From positions 62,001 through 126,000 of the forward strand of contig NC_023033.1 of the NCBI RefSeq assembly GCF_000505665.1: DNA of 64,000 nt. Direction: 5' to 3'. The position numbers and the translations under genes are program-made. Under the pieces are notes generated by a model that saw only the letters and a list, made by a program, of their open reading frames with translations, made no database searches and was not told the DNA's origin. Of the stretch, positions 1 to 10,178 are shown piece after piece. The first letter of the stretch is position 1. The number at the start of each line of letters is the position of its first letter. Origin of the DNA: Thermosynechococcus sp. NK55a (lineage in GTDB: Bacteria; Cyanobacteriota; Cyanobacteriia; Thermosynechococcales; Thermosynechococcaceae).

Positions 1-742
1 GGGGAATTTGGGAAAGAAAATCGAGGGTGCGCCGCAGCAATCGCACAATATCGCCGGCATCAAGATTCGTTTGAGCGCACAATTCATTCCACGGTGTACC
101 CAAGGCCCACTGCTCCACCAAGCCAATGAGATCCCACTCGTACCAGAGGGGAAAAATAATGTGATAGCGGCGCTGCACCTGAAAGAGCCGCCGGCGAATC
201 GGACTCAGGGCGGCCAGGCGTTCTTCCACTTCACTGGGAATGGGGTAGTTGCACCAACTGTCGGAGCGGGGTGTTTCAGTCACTAGAGCCGCGATCGCTG
301 CCGCCAAGAGGTGGGGGGGCAAGTCATCCAGTTCGCCAGAGGCCAAGGCCAAGGCCAACCAAAGTTCGTTCTCTCCCCGCAGGGCAGCGGCCATTTCCCC
401 AAGGGGAGTGGGGGTCAGATCATTGAGGCCACCAAAGTCTTGCAGTGCAGCAATGAGGGCAAGAAATTGCTCCCAGTGGCGTTGGGACTGTTGATGGAGC
501 TTCTGCTGGCGATCGCGCAGCTCCGCTTGTAGCCGTTCTTCGCGACGAACTAAGCGCAGCAGCGAATGGACATTTTGCGGCAGACTTCCTTGCAGTTGGC
601 TGAGTTTGGCCTCTAGGTCGGCAATTTGAGCAGCTTGGGCAGCCACCTCCGGCGCAGCTAAGACGGGTGGGAGATCAGGGAGGGAACCCAGGTAGTGATC
701 TGCCCCATGGCAGGGATAACTTTCCCCTAGGCGCAGTTTCAT
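1..742 (-). CDS. Ski2-like helicase, C-terminal part (frameshifted continuation, truncated by window edge)
   Basis: This frame stays open from position 742 to the left edge and reads as the natural C-terminal continuation of the Ski2-like helicase upstream, in a different frame. It is rich in Leu, Gln and Glu and predicted mostly helical, as expected for the C-terminal accessory (DSHCT-type) region of Ski2/Mtr4 helicases. Its first ATG (742-740) overlaps the TGA of the upstream part as ATGA, so reinitiation is formally possible. However, the frame is already open before that ATG, and adding one C to the C7 run (plus-strand G7 at 754-760) joins both parts into one protein. I read it as one gene broken by a one-base indel or a sequencing error. 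The end lies outside the window. Confidence 0.7.
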   Translation of the reverse strand, partial: MKLRLGESYPCHGADHYLGSLPDLPPVLAAPEVAAQAAQIADLEAKLSQLQGSLPQNVHSLLRLVRREERLQAELRDRQQKLHQQSQRHWEQFLALIAALQDFGGLNDLTPTPLGEMAAALRGENELWLALALASGELDDLPPHLLAAAIAALVTETPRSDSWCNYPIPSEVEERLAALSPIRRRLFQVQRRYHIIFPLWYEWDLIGLVEQWALGTPWNELCAQTNLDAGDIVRLLRRTLDFLSQIP

Positions 743-2550
743 CGCCTCTGGGAGGGGGGGAGACGATCACAGGGGGGGCGATCGGGATAGACCCCCAAAA
801 TGTCATCAATGCCAACTACCCGCAAACGACCATCGGCAGCAAGGCACAACCAGTGGGGCAACTGGCCTGAACCGGCAACGGGTTGACAGAGGACGGCGGC
901 TAAGGGGCGCTGCTCCCGTAGGGGGGATTTGATATGGAGCCACGTTCCCGGTGGCACTGCCATCATCAAAGGGAGAAGTGCTTGGGCGCGTTCCTGCTCC
1001 GCCTGCTGTTCGAGGATTTTCAGGAGGCGTTGATCCTGCCGTAGCCGTTCCCGCAGCTTTTGATACTGCGCTAGTTGCTGGCGATCAATGCCTGCAAGGC
1101 GTTGTTGCACGGTTTGCAGTTCCGTTTCCAGTTGGGCGATCGCCTGCCGCTGCGGTGTCAGTTGCAATGTGGCCAAATATTGCCCAAAACTGCGCTCCAC
1201 CAGTTCCCGCGCTTCTTCAAGGGTGTGGCGTTGGAGCAGGTTCAAGACCATGCCATAGCTGGGGGTAAATTGGCTCATCAGGGGATCGGGAGCGGCGGTG
1301 GCCAAAAATGCTGCTTCATGGGCACCCTCAAAGGGGGTTTGCAAGGTAACCACATGACCCACCGTATCCATGCCCCGGCGGCCGGCTCGTCCTGCCATTT
1401 GGAGGAACTCCGAGGCTGTCAAGAGCCGATGACCACTGTCAGTGCGCTTTGAGAGGGTAGAAATAACAGTGGTGCGCGCCGGCATATTGATCCCTGCCGC
1501 CAGCGTTTCTGTGGCAAAGACGATTTTGATCAGGCCTTCCTGAAAGAGTGTTTCCACAAGGGTTTTCACCACGGGGAGCACCCCGGCATGGTGAGCGGCA
1601 ATCCCTTGGTAGAGGGGGACAATCATTTCCGGGGCAACAATGTCCTGATGCTGGACCCAAAAGGTCTCGACCCGTTCCGCCAGTGCCTGCTGTTCTGCCT
1701 TGGTGAGCAGATTCATGCCCAGGACCTCTTGAACCGCTTGGTCACAGCCACGGCGACTAAAGATAAAGTAAATCGCCGGTAGCATGTCCCGCTGCTGCAG
1801 TTGACTAACCACGTAGCGAATGCTCAAGAAGTCCCCCTTGCCGCCGCGGCGCCGCGGTTCGCTCTGGCCGTGGAGCTTCGGGTTGAGGCGTTTACGTTGT
1901 CCATCCAAAAGGGGAAAGAGTCCCTTGCCATTGCAAAAGTAAAAGTGCAGTGGAATTGGTCGCCAGTCGGAGTAGATGAGTTCGGCATCCCCATGGACAG
2001 ATTGAATCCAGTCGGTGAGTTGTTCGCCGTTGGCAATCGTGGCGGAGAGAGCCACCAGTTGAATTTCTTTGGGACAGTAGATGATGGATTCTTCCCAGAC
2101 GGTGCCCCGCTGGCGATCGTTCATGTAATGGCATTCATCCAGGACCACCACTTCAACGCCCGCAAGGGAGGTGCCCACTTCGCCAATGGGGGTGCCATAG
2201 AGCATATTGCGGAAAATTTCCGTCGTCATCACCAGAATCGGGGCATCACGGTTGATTGAGATATCCCCGGTTAAGAGGCCCACCTGCTCTGCGCCAAACT
2301 GCTGCTGAAAGTCACGCCACTTCTGGTTTGAGAGTGCCTTAAGGGGGGTGGTGTAAAACACCCGTTGCTGCCGCGTCAGGGCACGGTGAATCGCATACTC
2401 ACCAATGAGGGTTTTGCCTGACCCAGTAGGGGCGCAAACCACCACAGAGCGACCTGCATCGAGGGCAGCGATTGCCGCCGCCTGAAAGGCATCCAGGTCA
2501 AAGGGGAGTTGGGCAAGGAAGTCTGCTAGGGTGGGCGATCGCTCACTCAT
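739..2550 (-). CDS. Ski2/Mtr4-like DExH-box RNA helicase, N-terminal part (frameshifted)
   Basis: Superfamily 2 helicase, probably acting in RNA processing or decay. Visible motifs in order: Walker A (CAPTGSGKT) near residue 40, motif II DECH (VLDECHYMND), motif III (ALSATIANG), and motif VI (QMAGRAGRRG). These identify the Ski2/Mtr4 branch common in cyanobacteria. Family members are usually around 900 residues. This frame stops after 603, just past two C7 runs (plus-strand G7 at 754-760 and 772-778), and the rest is found in another frame (1-742). The start ATG overlaps the TGA of the chemotaxis kinase gene by ATGA, so it is probably translated from the same message. Function is inferred from family only. 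Confidence 0.85.
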   Translation of the reverse strand: MSERSPTLADFLAQLPFDLDAFQAAAIAALDAGRSVVVCAPTGSGKTLIGEYAIHRALTRQQRVFYTTPLKALSNQKWRDFQQQFGAEQVGLLTGDISINRDAPILVMTTEIFRNMLYGTPIGEVGTSLAGVEVVVLDECHYMNDRQRGTVWEESIIYCPKEIQLVALSATIANGEQLTDWIQSVHGDAELIYSDWRPIPLHFYFCNGKGLFPLLDGQRKRLNPKLHGQSEPRRRGGKGDFLSIRYVVSQLQQRDMLPAIYFIFSRRGCDQAVQEVLGMNLLTKAEQQALAERVETFWVQHQDIVAPEMIVPLYQGIAAHHAGVLPVVKTLVETLFQEGLIKIVFATETLAAGINMPARTTVISTLSKRTDSGHRLLTASEFLQMAGRAGRRGMDTVGHVVTLQTPFEGAHEAAFLATAAPDPLMSQFTPSYGMVLNLLQRHTLEEARELVERSFGQYLATLQLTPQRQAIAQLETELQTVQQRLAGIDRQQLAQYQKLRERLRQDQRLLKILEQQAEQERAQALLPLMMAVPPGTWLHIKSPLREQRPLAAVLCQPVAGSGQLPHWLCLAADGRLRVVGIDDILGVYPDRPPCDRLPPSQRR

Positions 2551-5500
2551 GAGGTAGGTGTCGGCTCCTGCTGCACAAGAACTTCACCCCTGAGGAGCCG
2601 CGCCGCTGCATCCAGTAATTGCTCCTCCAGGTAGGGCTTCGTAAAGTAGCCCCGTGCCCCTAGTTGCGCGGCCATCTTGCGGTGGCGATCGGCACCCCGG
2701 GAGGTGAGCATGGCGATCGGCAGATGGTTGAGTTTAGGATCCTTTTGAATTCGGGAGAGCAACTCCAAACCATCCATGCGGGGCATCTCAATGTCACAAA
2801 ACACTAAGTCACAGGGCAAGCCAGAGCGCAGTTTTTCCCACGCATCTTGACCATCCCGTGCCTGCTCGACGCGGTAGCCTGCCCGCGTAAAGGTCATTGA
2901 GAGCAACTCCCGCACCGTAATTGAGTCGTCGATGATCAGCACTAGGGGCTCGGAGGCTTCCTCTGGCTCGGTGACCTCCATGGTGTGGCCAAACCCACGC
3001 CACTCGCGATCCATGCGTCCTAGGGACAGATCAATGATTTCCAGCACGTCAGCGATCGCCATCGCGCGGCCATCCCCTTGGACAGTGACCCCAGCAACCC
3101 CCACCGGCTTCGGCACCGGCCCCGACAACTGCTTGATCACGATTTCCTGTTCACCAATGACCTGATCCACCTCCATGGCCACGAGATCGTCGCCACTGCG
3201 CAGCACGACAATCGAGACCATGCCATCATCTTGGGTGCTACCGCCATAGACACTGCTACGGCTGATGGGGCGGCTGTACTTCAGCAAATCCCCGAGTTTA
3301 CGCACCGGCAGCTGGCGATCGCGCCACGGGAGAACGCGCTGACCATCCTCTAGGGTTTGGATGCGCTCTTGGGGAATATCCAGCATATCTTCCACGCCGT
3401 CAAGGGGGAAGGCAATGCGGCAGTGGTTATCAATGCAACAGAGGGCTTTGGTAATGCTCAGGGTCAGGGGTAGGCGGATGGTAAATGTGGTGCCTTTGCC
3501 TACCGTGGAGTCAATGTTAATCGTGCCGCGAATGTCCTCCAGATTTTTGCGCACCACATCCATGCCCACCCCCCGACCGGCAAGGGCATCCGCTTGATCT
3601 TTGGTGCTAAATCCCGATTGGAAGAGGAAGGCATAGACCTCTTGGCGGGAAAGGTTGGGGGCATCGGCCTCCTTCAGGAGACCCTTCTCGATCGCTTTGC
3701 GTTTTACCCGTTCTGGGTCAATCCCTGCCCCATCGTCACTGATGGAGATAATCGCTTGACTCCCTTGATAAAATGCCCGTACGCGAATTAGGCCTTTTTC
3801 GGGTTTGCCTAATCGTCGCCGCTCTTCGGGCATTTCAATACCATGATAGACAGCGTTATTGATCAGGTGGGTCATCGGGTCAAAGAGTTTTTCAAGGATG
3901 CCCTTGTCAATCAGGGTATCTTCTCCCTCAATCTTGAGTTCTACTTGTTTGCCGATGGTACTGGCAACGCGGCGCACCGCTCCCGGTAAGCGGGAAGACA
4001 TTTCACGGAAGGGGACCATTCGGGAGCGGCTCAAGCCCTCTTGGACTTGGGTCGTGACTTGACGAAACTGCCGGGCCACCTGCTCCACTTCATCAATTAC
4101 GTACTGGATGTCATCCGCTGCCTCCCGGACCCGCACAATCCGCTCAATCACCTCCTGCGAGAGGGTGTGGAAGCCGGTAAAGCGATCCATTTCCAAGGCA
4201 TCAAACTCGACACCCGTGGCGTGGGTGCTCTGTTCTTCTTGGCCATTGGCTGCCCGTGCTGTTGTCACACCTAACAGTGAACTCTCTAGGAGCGATCGCT
4301 CGTAGAGGTCCTGCATTTGTTGGCTCACTTCCCCCAGTTGTTGCACCTGATAGAGCAGGTTATCGAGAAACTGCCGCAGGCGTTCTTGGGTGTCCTCGAG
4401 GCTATTGCGGTTGACCACCAACTCCCCAACGAGGTTACTCAGGGTATCGAGGTGGCGCACCGGCACCCGCATGGTTTGTTCCACTAAGGAGCCACCTTTT
4501 GCCCCTGCTGCGGTTCGCCGAGGGGTGGCCGCCTTTTCACTCCTCCCTGCGGGTTGGGGAATTAATTTCTCTAAATCGGCAAAACTATCATCAGCGGTGG
4601 GAGGTGCTGCTGTTGCCGGCGGTGGCGTGGGTGCTCCAGGGGTAGCTTGCCCCAAGAGCTGCTCTAGATCTTCAAAGGCGGATGTCGGTGGTGCTGCCGT
4701 CTCTAAAAGCTGATCCAGTTCGTGGAACGGGGCAGCCTCGGGTGGGGTTGTATGGGTTGTACTTTGCTCAATCAACCCCTCCAATTCCTCTAGGATGCTT
4801 TCGGGGGTGGCAGGTACGGTGGCGTCATTCACCACTGCTTTGGGCTCAGCAATGCTCGCAGCCTCAGCAGAGGGTACAGACTCCTGCAACAGGGATTCTA
4901 GCTCGGCGATGCCCTCAGTCTCGGCAGAGGGTACAACCTCCTCCACCAGTGCTGCGGGTTCAGTCATATTTGCCGCTGGGACGTCAGGCATCCTTGGCTC
5001 GGCGATCGCTGGCCCCTCCAAGGCGGAGGGCGTTTCCGCCCAAGGATCGTCAACGCTTGGCGGGGTAATCAATTCTGAAAGGGCTTCCTCCGCCCCATTA
5101 TCCACGACCAAGTTTTCTAGGACATCATTGAGACCTGGTACCTCTTCGAGGAACTCAGCCACATCCTCAGCAACATCACTCAGGGCAGGGATTTCAGAAT
5201 CCTCTTCTAGGGGAAGCAGATCGGGAACCTCGGGGGTTTCCACCTCACCCAAAAAATCTTCTAGGGAAGCAACTGCCTCATCAAAAGCTGCCATCCCTGA
5301 GGGGGCTTCCTCGGTAAATTCCGCAAGGAATGCACTCAGATCGAGTTCGGAGGGCTCTGCGGCTGCCCTCTCCTCAGCAGGACTCTCAAGTGTTAGGGAC
5401 CCCTCAATACCTTCAGCTATGCTTTCGGCGATCGCCGGCGGCGTGAGATCATCAAGGGATGCCTCCACCACTTCTGCAGAGAGCCGCTCATCAGAAAGTT

Positions 5501-6764
5501 CCTGAATGTCATCGAGGATGGCCTCAAGGCTGGATTCTGCCTCAGGCAACTCCTCAGTCGTAGTCATGTTCAAAAAGTCGGAAATCTCCTCATCAAAGGC
5601 CGCTTCATCGACCGGTCCTAAACTGGCCAAATTCTCCTCAAGGGTGTCCTCCAGCCAGTCCGTCGGCAGCGCTGTTGGATCACTAAAAATGTCACTCAAT
5701 TCTTGGAAATCAGTGCTACTTTCCTCTCCAAAAACAGTGACACCATGGCCGCCACTCATTGGCTCGGAAATCTCAACTTCTTCAGGGGCAGCCACCTCTA
5801 GAGGAGCATCTAGAGGAGCAACCTCAGAGGCCATTTCAAGGGGTGCCGATGGTTCCTCAAGGGTCACGGGGGCTGATGCCAAGACCGCAGGCTCTGGCTC
5901 TTCAGGAACAACAGCCGAAGTCTCCTCAATCACAGGGGGTTGAAGCGCCACTAAACTGTCACTGGGACGAATCGCACTGCCTTGACCATTGAGCACCAAG
6001 TCGCGAGCTGCCATAATCTCTTTGATCACCACTGGCGCCAAAGCCGTGAGGGGCTGAGCCGTGTTACTTACCGCCTGTTGGGCGATCGCCAGCAATTCAA
6101 CCCACTGGGGCAGGGCAAAGGTTTCCCCCAATTGACCCAAATTAGAACAGGCCGCCGCCAATTCTTGCCGCACCTGGGGCGAATCGGTCTGCTTAAAGAG
6201 TTGCAACATTGCCCGCAGGCGATCGGGTACCTCCGTTTGAAAGACTAAGCGGTAGCTGGAATCAGCAACGGGTTGTACCGCTGGCTGAATGGGTTCGGCC
6301 GCGGGGGCAGAAGAAGCAGTCACAGGCGGCGGCGCCTCTACTCCTTGGGTCAGGTGGCTCAAGTGAGCTTGCAGTTGATTAAAGACTGGCTCCACCCGGT
6401 TCAGGGTTGCCGTTGCTGTCTCCTCCGTCAAACCAAAGGGGCCTTGCAATTCATCGAGGAGTTCCCGCAGGGCATCAAAGGCTTGCAAAAACAGGTTCTC
6501 TAGGGTTTCATCCACGGTGACGGGATGCTCCCGCAGGATTTTAAAGTAGTCCTCCAGCTTGTGGGCGGTGTGCTGAATACTGTGGAGTCCGAGCATGGCC
6601 GCTCCCCCTTTGACGGAGTGGGCCGCCCGAAACATTTCACTCATCGCCTCAGGGTCATTGACCACCTGCTGGAGATTCATCAAACTATCCTCAATGGTGG
6701 TCAGGTGTTCCTGCGCTTCCTCAATGAAGTAGCCAAGAATGCGCTTTTGTTGATCGCTTTGCAT
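2547..6764 (-). CDS. pilL: hybrid CheA histidine kinase of the Pil/Tax3 chemotaxis system
   Basis: CheA-type kinase-response regulator hybrid of 1405 residues that should relay the signal from the adjacent methyl-accepting protein to CheY-like proteins controlling type IV pili. Domains: N-terminal Hpt with phospho-acceptor His49 (AAHSVKGGAA); a helical region at about 170-260; a long Glu/Ala/Pro/Ser-rich acidic linker at about 265-755; dimerisation segment near 760-905; HATPase at about 955-1100 with N box HLINNAVYHG, G1 DDGAGID and G2 GRGVGMD; CheW-like domain at 1100-1250; receiver at 1273-1393 with acceptor Asp1324 and Lys1376. The linker ends in five copies of a short motif of the type F-x-D/E-L-D/E-x-L-L/I (about 620-738). 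In Synechocystis the equivalent protein is encoded by two genes; here it is one. The start lies 18 bases after the methyl-accepting protein gene. The end overlaps the helicase start by ATGA. Confidence 0.92.
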   Translation of the reverse strand: MQSDQQKRILGYFIEEAQEHLTTIEDSLMNLQQVVNDPEAMSEMFRAAHSVKGGAAMLGLHSIQHTAHKLEDYFKILREHPVTVDETLENLFLQAFDALRELLDELQGPFGLTEETATATLNRVEPVFNQLQAHLSHLTQGVEAPPPVTASSAPAAEPIQPAVQPVADSSYRLVFQTEVPDRLRAMLQLFKQTDSPQVRQELAAACSNLGQLGETFALPQWVELLAIAQQAVSNTAQPLTALAPVVIKEIMAARDLVLNGQGSAIRPSDSLVALQPPVIEETSAVVPEEPEPAVLASAPVTLEEPSAPLEMASEVAPLDAPLEVAAPEEVEISEPMSGGHGVTVFGEESSTDFQELSDIFSDPTALPTDWLEDTLEENLASLGPVDEAAFDEEISDFLNMTTTEELPEAESSLEAILDDIQELSDERLSAEVVEASLDDLTPPAIAESIAEGIEGSLTLESPAEERAAAEPSELDLSAFLAEFTEEAPSGMAAFDEAVASLEDFLGEVETPEVPDLLPLEEDSEIPALSDVAEDVAEFLEEVPGLNDVLENLVVDNGAEEALSELITPPSVDDPWAETPSALEGPAIAEPRMPDVPAANMTEPAALVEEVVPSAETEGIAELESLLQESVPSAEAASIAEPKAVVNDATVPATPESILEELEGLIEQSTTHTTPPEAAPFHELDQLLETAAPPTSAFEDLEQLLGQATPGAPTPPPATAAPPTADDSFADLEKLIPQPAGRSEKAATPRRTAAGAKGGSLVEQTMRVPVRHLDTLSNLVGELVVNRNSLEDTQERLRQFLDNLLYQVQQLGEVSQQMQDLYERSLLESSLLGVTTARAANGQEEQSTHATGVEFDALEMDRFTGFHTLSQEVIERIVRVREAADDIQYVIDEVEQVARQFRQVTTQVQEGLSRSRMVPFREMSSRLPGAVRRVASTIGKQVELKIEGEDTLIDKGILEKLFDPMTHLINNAVYHGIEMPEERRRLGKPEKGLIRVRAFYQGSQAIISISDDGAGIDPERVKRKAIEKGLLKEADAPNLSRQEVYAFLFQSGFSTKDQADALAGRGVGMDVVRKNLEDIRGTINIDSTVGKGTTFTIRLPLTLSITKALCCIDNHCRIAFPLDGVEDMLDIPQERIQTLEDGQRVLPWRDRQLPVRKLGDLLKYSRPISRSSVYGGSTQDDGMVSIVVLRSGDDLVAMEVDQVIGEQEIVIKQLSGPVPKPVGVAGVTVQGDGRAMAIADVLEIIDLSLGRMDREWRGFGHTMEVTEPEEASEPLVLIIDDSITVRELLSMTFTRAGYRVEQARDGQDAWEKLRSGLPCDLVFCDIEMPRMDGLELLSRIQKDPKLNHLPIAMLTSRGADRHRKMAAQLGARGYFTKPYLEEQLLDAAARLLRGEVLVQQEPTPTS

Positions 6765-6782
6765 AGCCCCCTCCCGGATTGC

Positions 6783-9700
6783 TTAGGCTTGATCTTCAGT
6801 ATTTTCAACGCGGAACCGTTCCACCGATGCCTGCAAGTTGCGTGCCACACTCACTAGACCTTGCAATGAGTCGGACACCCGCTGTGCCTCCTGAGAAGTG
6901 GCCTGCGCTGTCAGCTCAATGGATTGCATCACCTGAGCCATCGCTCGTGCCGATTCGGTTTGTTCCACCGTAGCGTTGGTAATCGAGCGCACTAGGGTAT
7001 CAATTTGCGACGAAACTTGGATGATGTCCTCAAGGGCGTGCTTGGCTTGCTCTGCCCGCTTCGTCCCCTCAATCACCTGCTGCGTCCCTTCTTCCATAGC
7101 GGTCATCACCGCACCAGTTTCGCTTTGAATTTGCAAGACAATCTGCTCAATTTCCTTCGAAGCTTTGGCTGCTCGGTCGGCCAGTTGCCGCACCTCATCG
7201 GCCACCACCGCAAACCCCCGACCTGCTTCCCCGGCCCGTGCGGCCTCAATACTGGCGTTTAGGGCCAACAGGTTTGTGCGGTTGGCGATCGAGGAGATCA
7301 CACCCACAATCTTGGCGATCTCTTGGGAAGATTCCGCTAGGCGCTTCACCTTGCGGGTGGTCTCCGCTACCGTTTCCCGAATCTGCAAAATACCCGCCAC
7401 CGTGCGTTCCACCGCCTCACCACCACGAAGGGCTGTTTCTGAGGCATTGCGGGCCACCTCATTGGCTTCTTGGGCACTTTCGGCCACCCGCTGAATCGCA
7501 TTGGTCATCATCTGTACCGAGTTTAGGGTGACGGCTAGCTCCTCCGCTTGCCGCAGGGCATCTGCTGAGAGACTACGGGCAAAGGTTTCGTTTTCTGCGG
7601 CACCACGACTCACCTGCTGGGCAGCAATTTTGACCTGTTGCACAATCGTCCGCAGGTTGTGAATTGTCAGGTTAAAGGAGTCGGCCACTGCTCCGAGTAC
7701 GTCCGCCGTCACTTCCGCTTGTACGGTCAGGTCCCCGCGGGCAGCACCCTCCACATCATCGAGGAGTCGGATCACTTGGCGCTGCAAATCATCCCGCTGC
7801 CGCTCGATTTCCTCAGCTTTTCTCTGAGCATCAGCGGTAATTTGCTGGATTGTGTCGGTCATCTGGTTAAAGCTTTGGGCGAGAAGTCCTAGCTCGTCAT
7901 CACTGCCCACTGGCATTCGGGCTGTCATGTCACCGGCAATCACGGCGTTACACTGAGCCTGCAAATCTGTACAGAAGTGTTTGATGCGACTGACACTGCG
8001 CCGTCCTAAGCCATAGGCTGCTCCACCGGCAATCAGACCGGTAGCAGCAGTACTGATCAAAGGAACAGGCAGCGGTGTGCGAAAACCCACACTGACAGCC
8101 CCAGCGGCTAAGCCCGAAAGAACACCGGTTAACAGCGCTGAGGTAATGGTTTGTTGCTCTAAGGAGCCTGTGGGTGCGGCCGGGGTGGACGTTGCTGGGC
8201 TCTCAACCGCAGGTGAAGCCGTAGGCGGTGAAGCAGCGACACTGGCAACCGACGCTTGCTCAGTAAAGGCTGAGGGATGTTGTTTTTCTTTGGCGGCAGG
8301 CGCTTCGGTACGGCTGGCTGTGCTTTGGCTGAGATCGAGGCTAAAATCAGCCAACTCCTCAAGACTTTGCTGGCTGAGATCAAATTCATCCGGTAGAACC
8401 GCAAAGGTCTCCGTACCAGCATCGGTCATCACTGTGGCCTCTGAGCCAACGGCACCCATGCCATGGACTTGGGGATTGGCAATGGTCATTTCATCATCAA
8501 AACTGCCAAAGGAAAGATCTTCTAGATCAAAGTTGGCAATGGATTCAACGGGTTCAGCACCACCAGAGCTAACTTCCCCTTCAGCGATCGCCGGTGCTGC
8601 CGACCCCCTCCTGTCTTCGGCAATGGCTTCACGTGCCGGAAACTCAGAGATGGCGATCGTCTGTGCATCCTCAAAGGTGGCGGGGTCAAGGGCCTCAGGA
8701 GACAGGGGTTCTGCCACGCTATCTGGAGCTTCAAAAGCTTCAAGGGAAGCTGGGAAGTCACTAAAGAGATCGTCTTCTTCCTCGGCAGCCTCAGAAGAAC
8801 TTAATTCCGGCTGCGGCAGCAACTCAATGGCCTCTGCTTTTTCATCTTTTTCATTAGTTAACAAATCACTGATACCAGCAGCAGAGGTAGAGACCTCAGG
8901 AACATTCGTCTGAATAGATTCCGTCAGATTTGGCAAGAGGTTCTCTTCAGAAATGCTGGCTGCTGGGGCTTCCTCAATATCACCAAAGAGACTTTCTGTC
9001 GAGATATTTACTACCGGAGATTCCTCCACATCCGGAAAAAGGTTCTCTTGAGAAACATTGGCTGCTCCCGATTCTGTCAGCCCCCTAAAGAGGCCCTCGT
9101 CAGATGCGGCCACTTCAGCGGCAAAGGGATTATCAAATGTTTCTGGGGAGGGCGGGGTCATTTCTTGAAAAGGATCCGCAGTACTTGCTGCCGCCTCCCT
9201 ATCAAAAATAGGACTAGGGCTGGGCGGTTCAGAGGGGGTCAAGGGAGAACTTCCCATGAGCATCGTGATATCATCATCCCCAATGGCTTCAACGCCTAGA
9301 GGTGGCATGGATTCACCAATGGGAATTTCTGGAATGTCTGCGACTTGCTCTTCTAAAGGATGAGCGGAAAAGCTAAAGGGATTCTGAACCGCTGCATCTT
9401 CGTCGAAGGGATTAAAGGTACCCTGTTCTAAATGGGCGTCAAACTCTTCCTCAATGCCAGCAATCTCTAGATCGTCAAAGGGGTTGCTCGTCCCTAAATC
9501 GCTGCCAAAGTCATCAAAGTGTTCAAGACTCAATTCTTCTGCTGGGGGGTTCGCGGCTTGGGGTTCCCCAATGGCTGGGGTGGTTTGCAAAATGGTATTC
9601 TCCCCCTGAAGTTGGGTATAATCTCCTTGCGCAGTGGTGTGGTATTCTTCGCCCCTGTTCTTGGCAGGTTCAGCAGTAGGAACGAGATCCTTAATCTTGG

Positions 9701-9956
9701 CGAGGCTCTCGTTGGCCAGATTGATTAATTCTGGATCAGTTGTGGTATTGAGAACCACCTGGTAATGCTCTTGAGCCTCCCTGTAGCGTTGTTGGCAGCA
9801 GTAAATGTGCCCCCGCAGCAGCCGTAGGTTTGGATCGCCCGGTCGGTTGCCCACCAATTGGTCAGTGATTTTGGCTGCTTCTTCGTAGTTGCCTTGCACA
9901 TAAGCGGCAACCGCTTTTTGATATTCTTGGGTGTGTTGGGTGCTGCTGGATGCCAT
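6783..9956 (-). CDS. pilJ: methyl-accepting chemotaxis protein, PilJ type
   Basis: Signal transducer of the Pil/Tax3 system. From the preferred ATG (9956) it has 1057 residues: N-terminal TPR-like helices (about 1-90), a long acidic low-complexity stretch (about 110-590), two closely spaced membrane segments (about 605-652), two HAMP domains (about 657-710 and 730-785), then the coiled-coil MCP signalling domain. The conserved hairpin tip is visible ([20 protein letters not shown]). There is no GAF domain, so this is not the phytochrome-like photoreceptor PixJ, and there is no sizeable periplasmic domain. Input probably comes through the TPR region or HAMP domains. A longer frame reaches 10007 but those 17 codons fall in a short repeat (GACGATCA). 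The ATG at 9956 is preceded by GGGAG at good distance and leads directly into the TPR-like helices. Confidence 0.9.
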   Translation of the reverse strand: MASSSTQHTQEYQKAVAAYVQGNYEEAAKITDQLVGNRPGDPNLRLLRGHIYCCQQRYREAQEHYQVVLNTTTDPELINLANESLAKIKDLVPTAEPAKNRGEEYHTTAQGDYTQLQGENTILQTTPAIGEPQAANPPAEELSLEHFDDFGSDLGTSNPFDDLEIAGIEEEFDAHLEQGTFNPFDEDAAVQNPFSFSAHPLEEQVADIPEIPIGESMPPLGVEAIGDDDITMLMGSSPLTPSEPPSPSPIFDREAAASTADPFQEMTPPSPETFDNPFAAEVAASDEGLFRGLTESGAANVSQENLFPDVEESPVVNISTESLFGDIEEAPAASISEENLLPNLTESIQTNVPEVSTSAAGISDLLTNEKDEKAEAIELLPQPELSSSEAAEEEDDLFSDFPASLEAFEAPDSVAEPLSPEALDPATFEDAQTIAISEFPAREAIAEDRRGSAAPAIAEGEVSSGGAEPVESIANFDLEDLSFGSFDDEMTIANPQVHGMGAVGSEATVMTDAGTETFAVLPDEFDLSQQSLEELADFSLDLSQSTASRTEAPAAKEKQHPSAFTEQASVASVAASPPTASPAVESPATSTPAAPTGSLEQQTITSALLTGVLSGLAAGAVSVGFRTPLPVPLISTAATGLIAGGAAYGLGRRSVSRIKHFCTDLQAQCNAVIAGDMTARMPVGSDDELGLLAQSFNQMTDTIQQITADAQRKAEEIERQRDDLQRQVIRLLDDVEGAARGDLTVQAEVTADVLGAVADSFNLTIHNLRTIVQQVKIAAQQVSRGAAENETFARSLSADALRQAEELAVTLNSVQMMTNAIQRVAESAQEANEVARNASETALRGGEAVERTVAGILQIRETVAETTRKVKRLAESSQEIAKIVGVISSIANRTNLLALNASIEAARAGEAGRGFAVVADEVRQLADRAAKASKEIEQIVLQIQSETGAVMTAMEEGTQQVIEGTKRAEQAKHALEDIIQVSSQIDTLVRSITNATVEQTESARAMAQVMQSIELTAQATSQEAQRVSDSLQGLVSVARNLQASVERFRVENTEDQA

Positions 9957-9962
9957 GGGCTT

Positions 9963-10015
9963 ACTCCCAGAATGGACGATCAGAAGAGGACGATCAAAGA
10001 CGATCAAAAGAGGTA
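9963..10015. repeat. short direct repeats GACGATCA upstream of pilJ
   Basis: The plus strand carries three close copies of GACGATCA followed by A/G-rich bases, in units of 14, 10 and 14 bases. They lie just upstream of the preferred pilJ start. They could be leader or binding-site repeats. No known motif recognised. Confidence 0.5.
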
Positions 10016-10178
10016 GATAATTCTCAGAACGAAATCAAGGAAGCTTTAATTACAAAGTATGCGCCAATCCCTGGGAAAGATATCATGGGTGTGTTAATTT
10101 TCCTAAAGTGACTGGTCTCGATGAGTTCCATGGTGATGCTTGAGCGCGAGTCTCCATTGAGATTCTACTTTTTCTAGT

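Noticed and set aside
4795-5943. Two consecutive long plus-strand frames (236 and 145 codons) antisense to the CheA linker
   Set aside because: Their Ser/Arg/Ala-rich products are the complement of the Glu/Ala-rich linker codons. No ribosome-binding site or family pattern.
8077-8913. 278-codon plus-strand frame antisense to the methyl-accepting protein linker
   Set aside because: Same cause: complement of an acidic low-complexity coding region. Ser/Ala-rich without motifs.
6783-10007. Identification of the receptor as the photoreceptor PixJ
   Set aside because: PixJ contains bilin-binding GAF domains; this protein has only TPR-like helices, two membrane segments, HAMP domains and an MCP domain.
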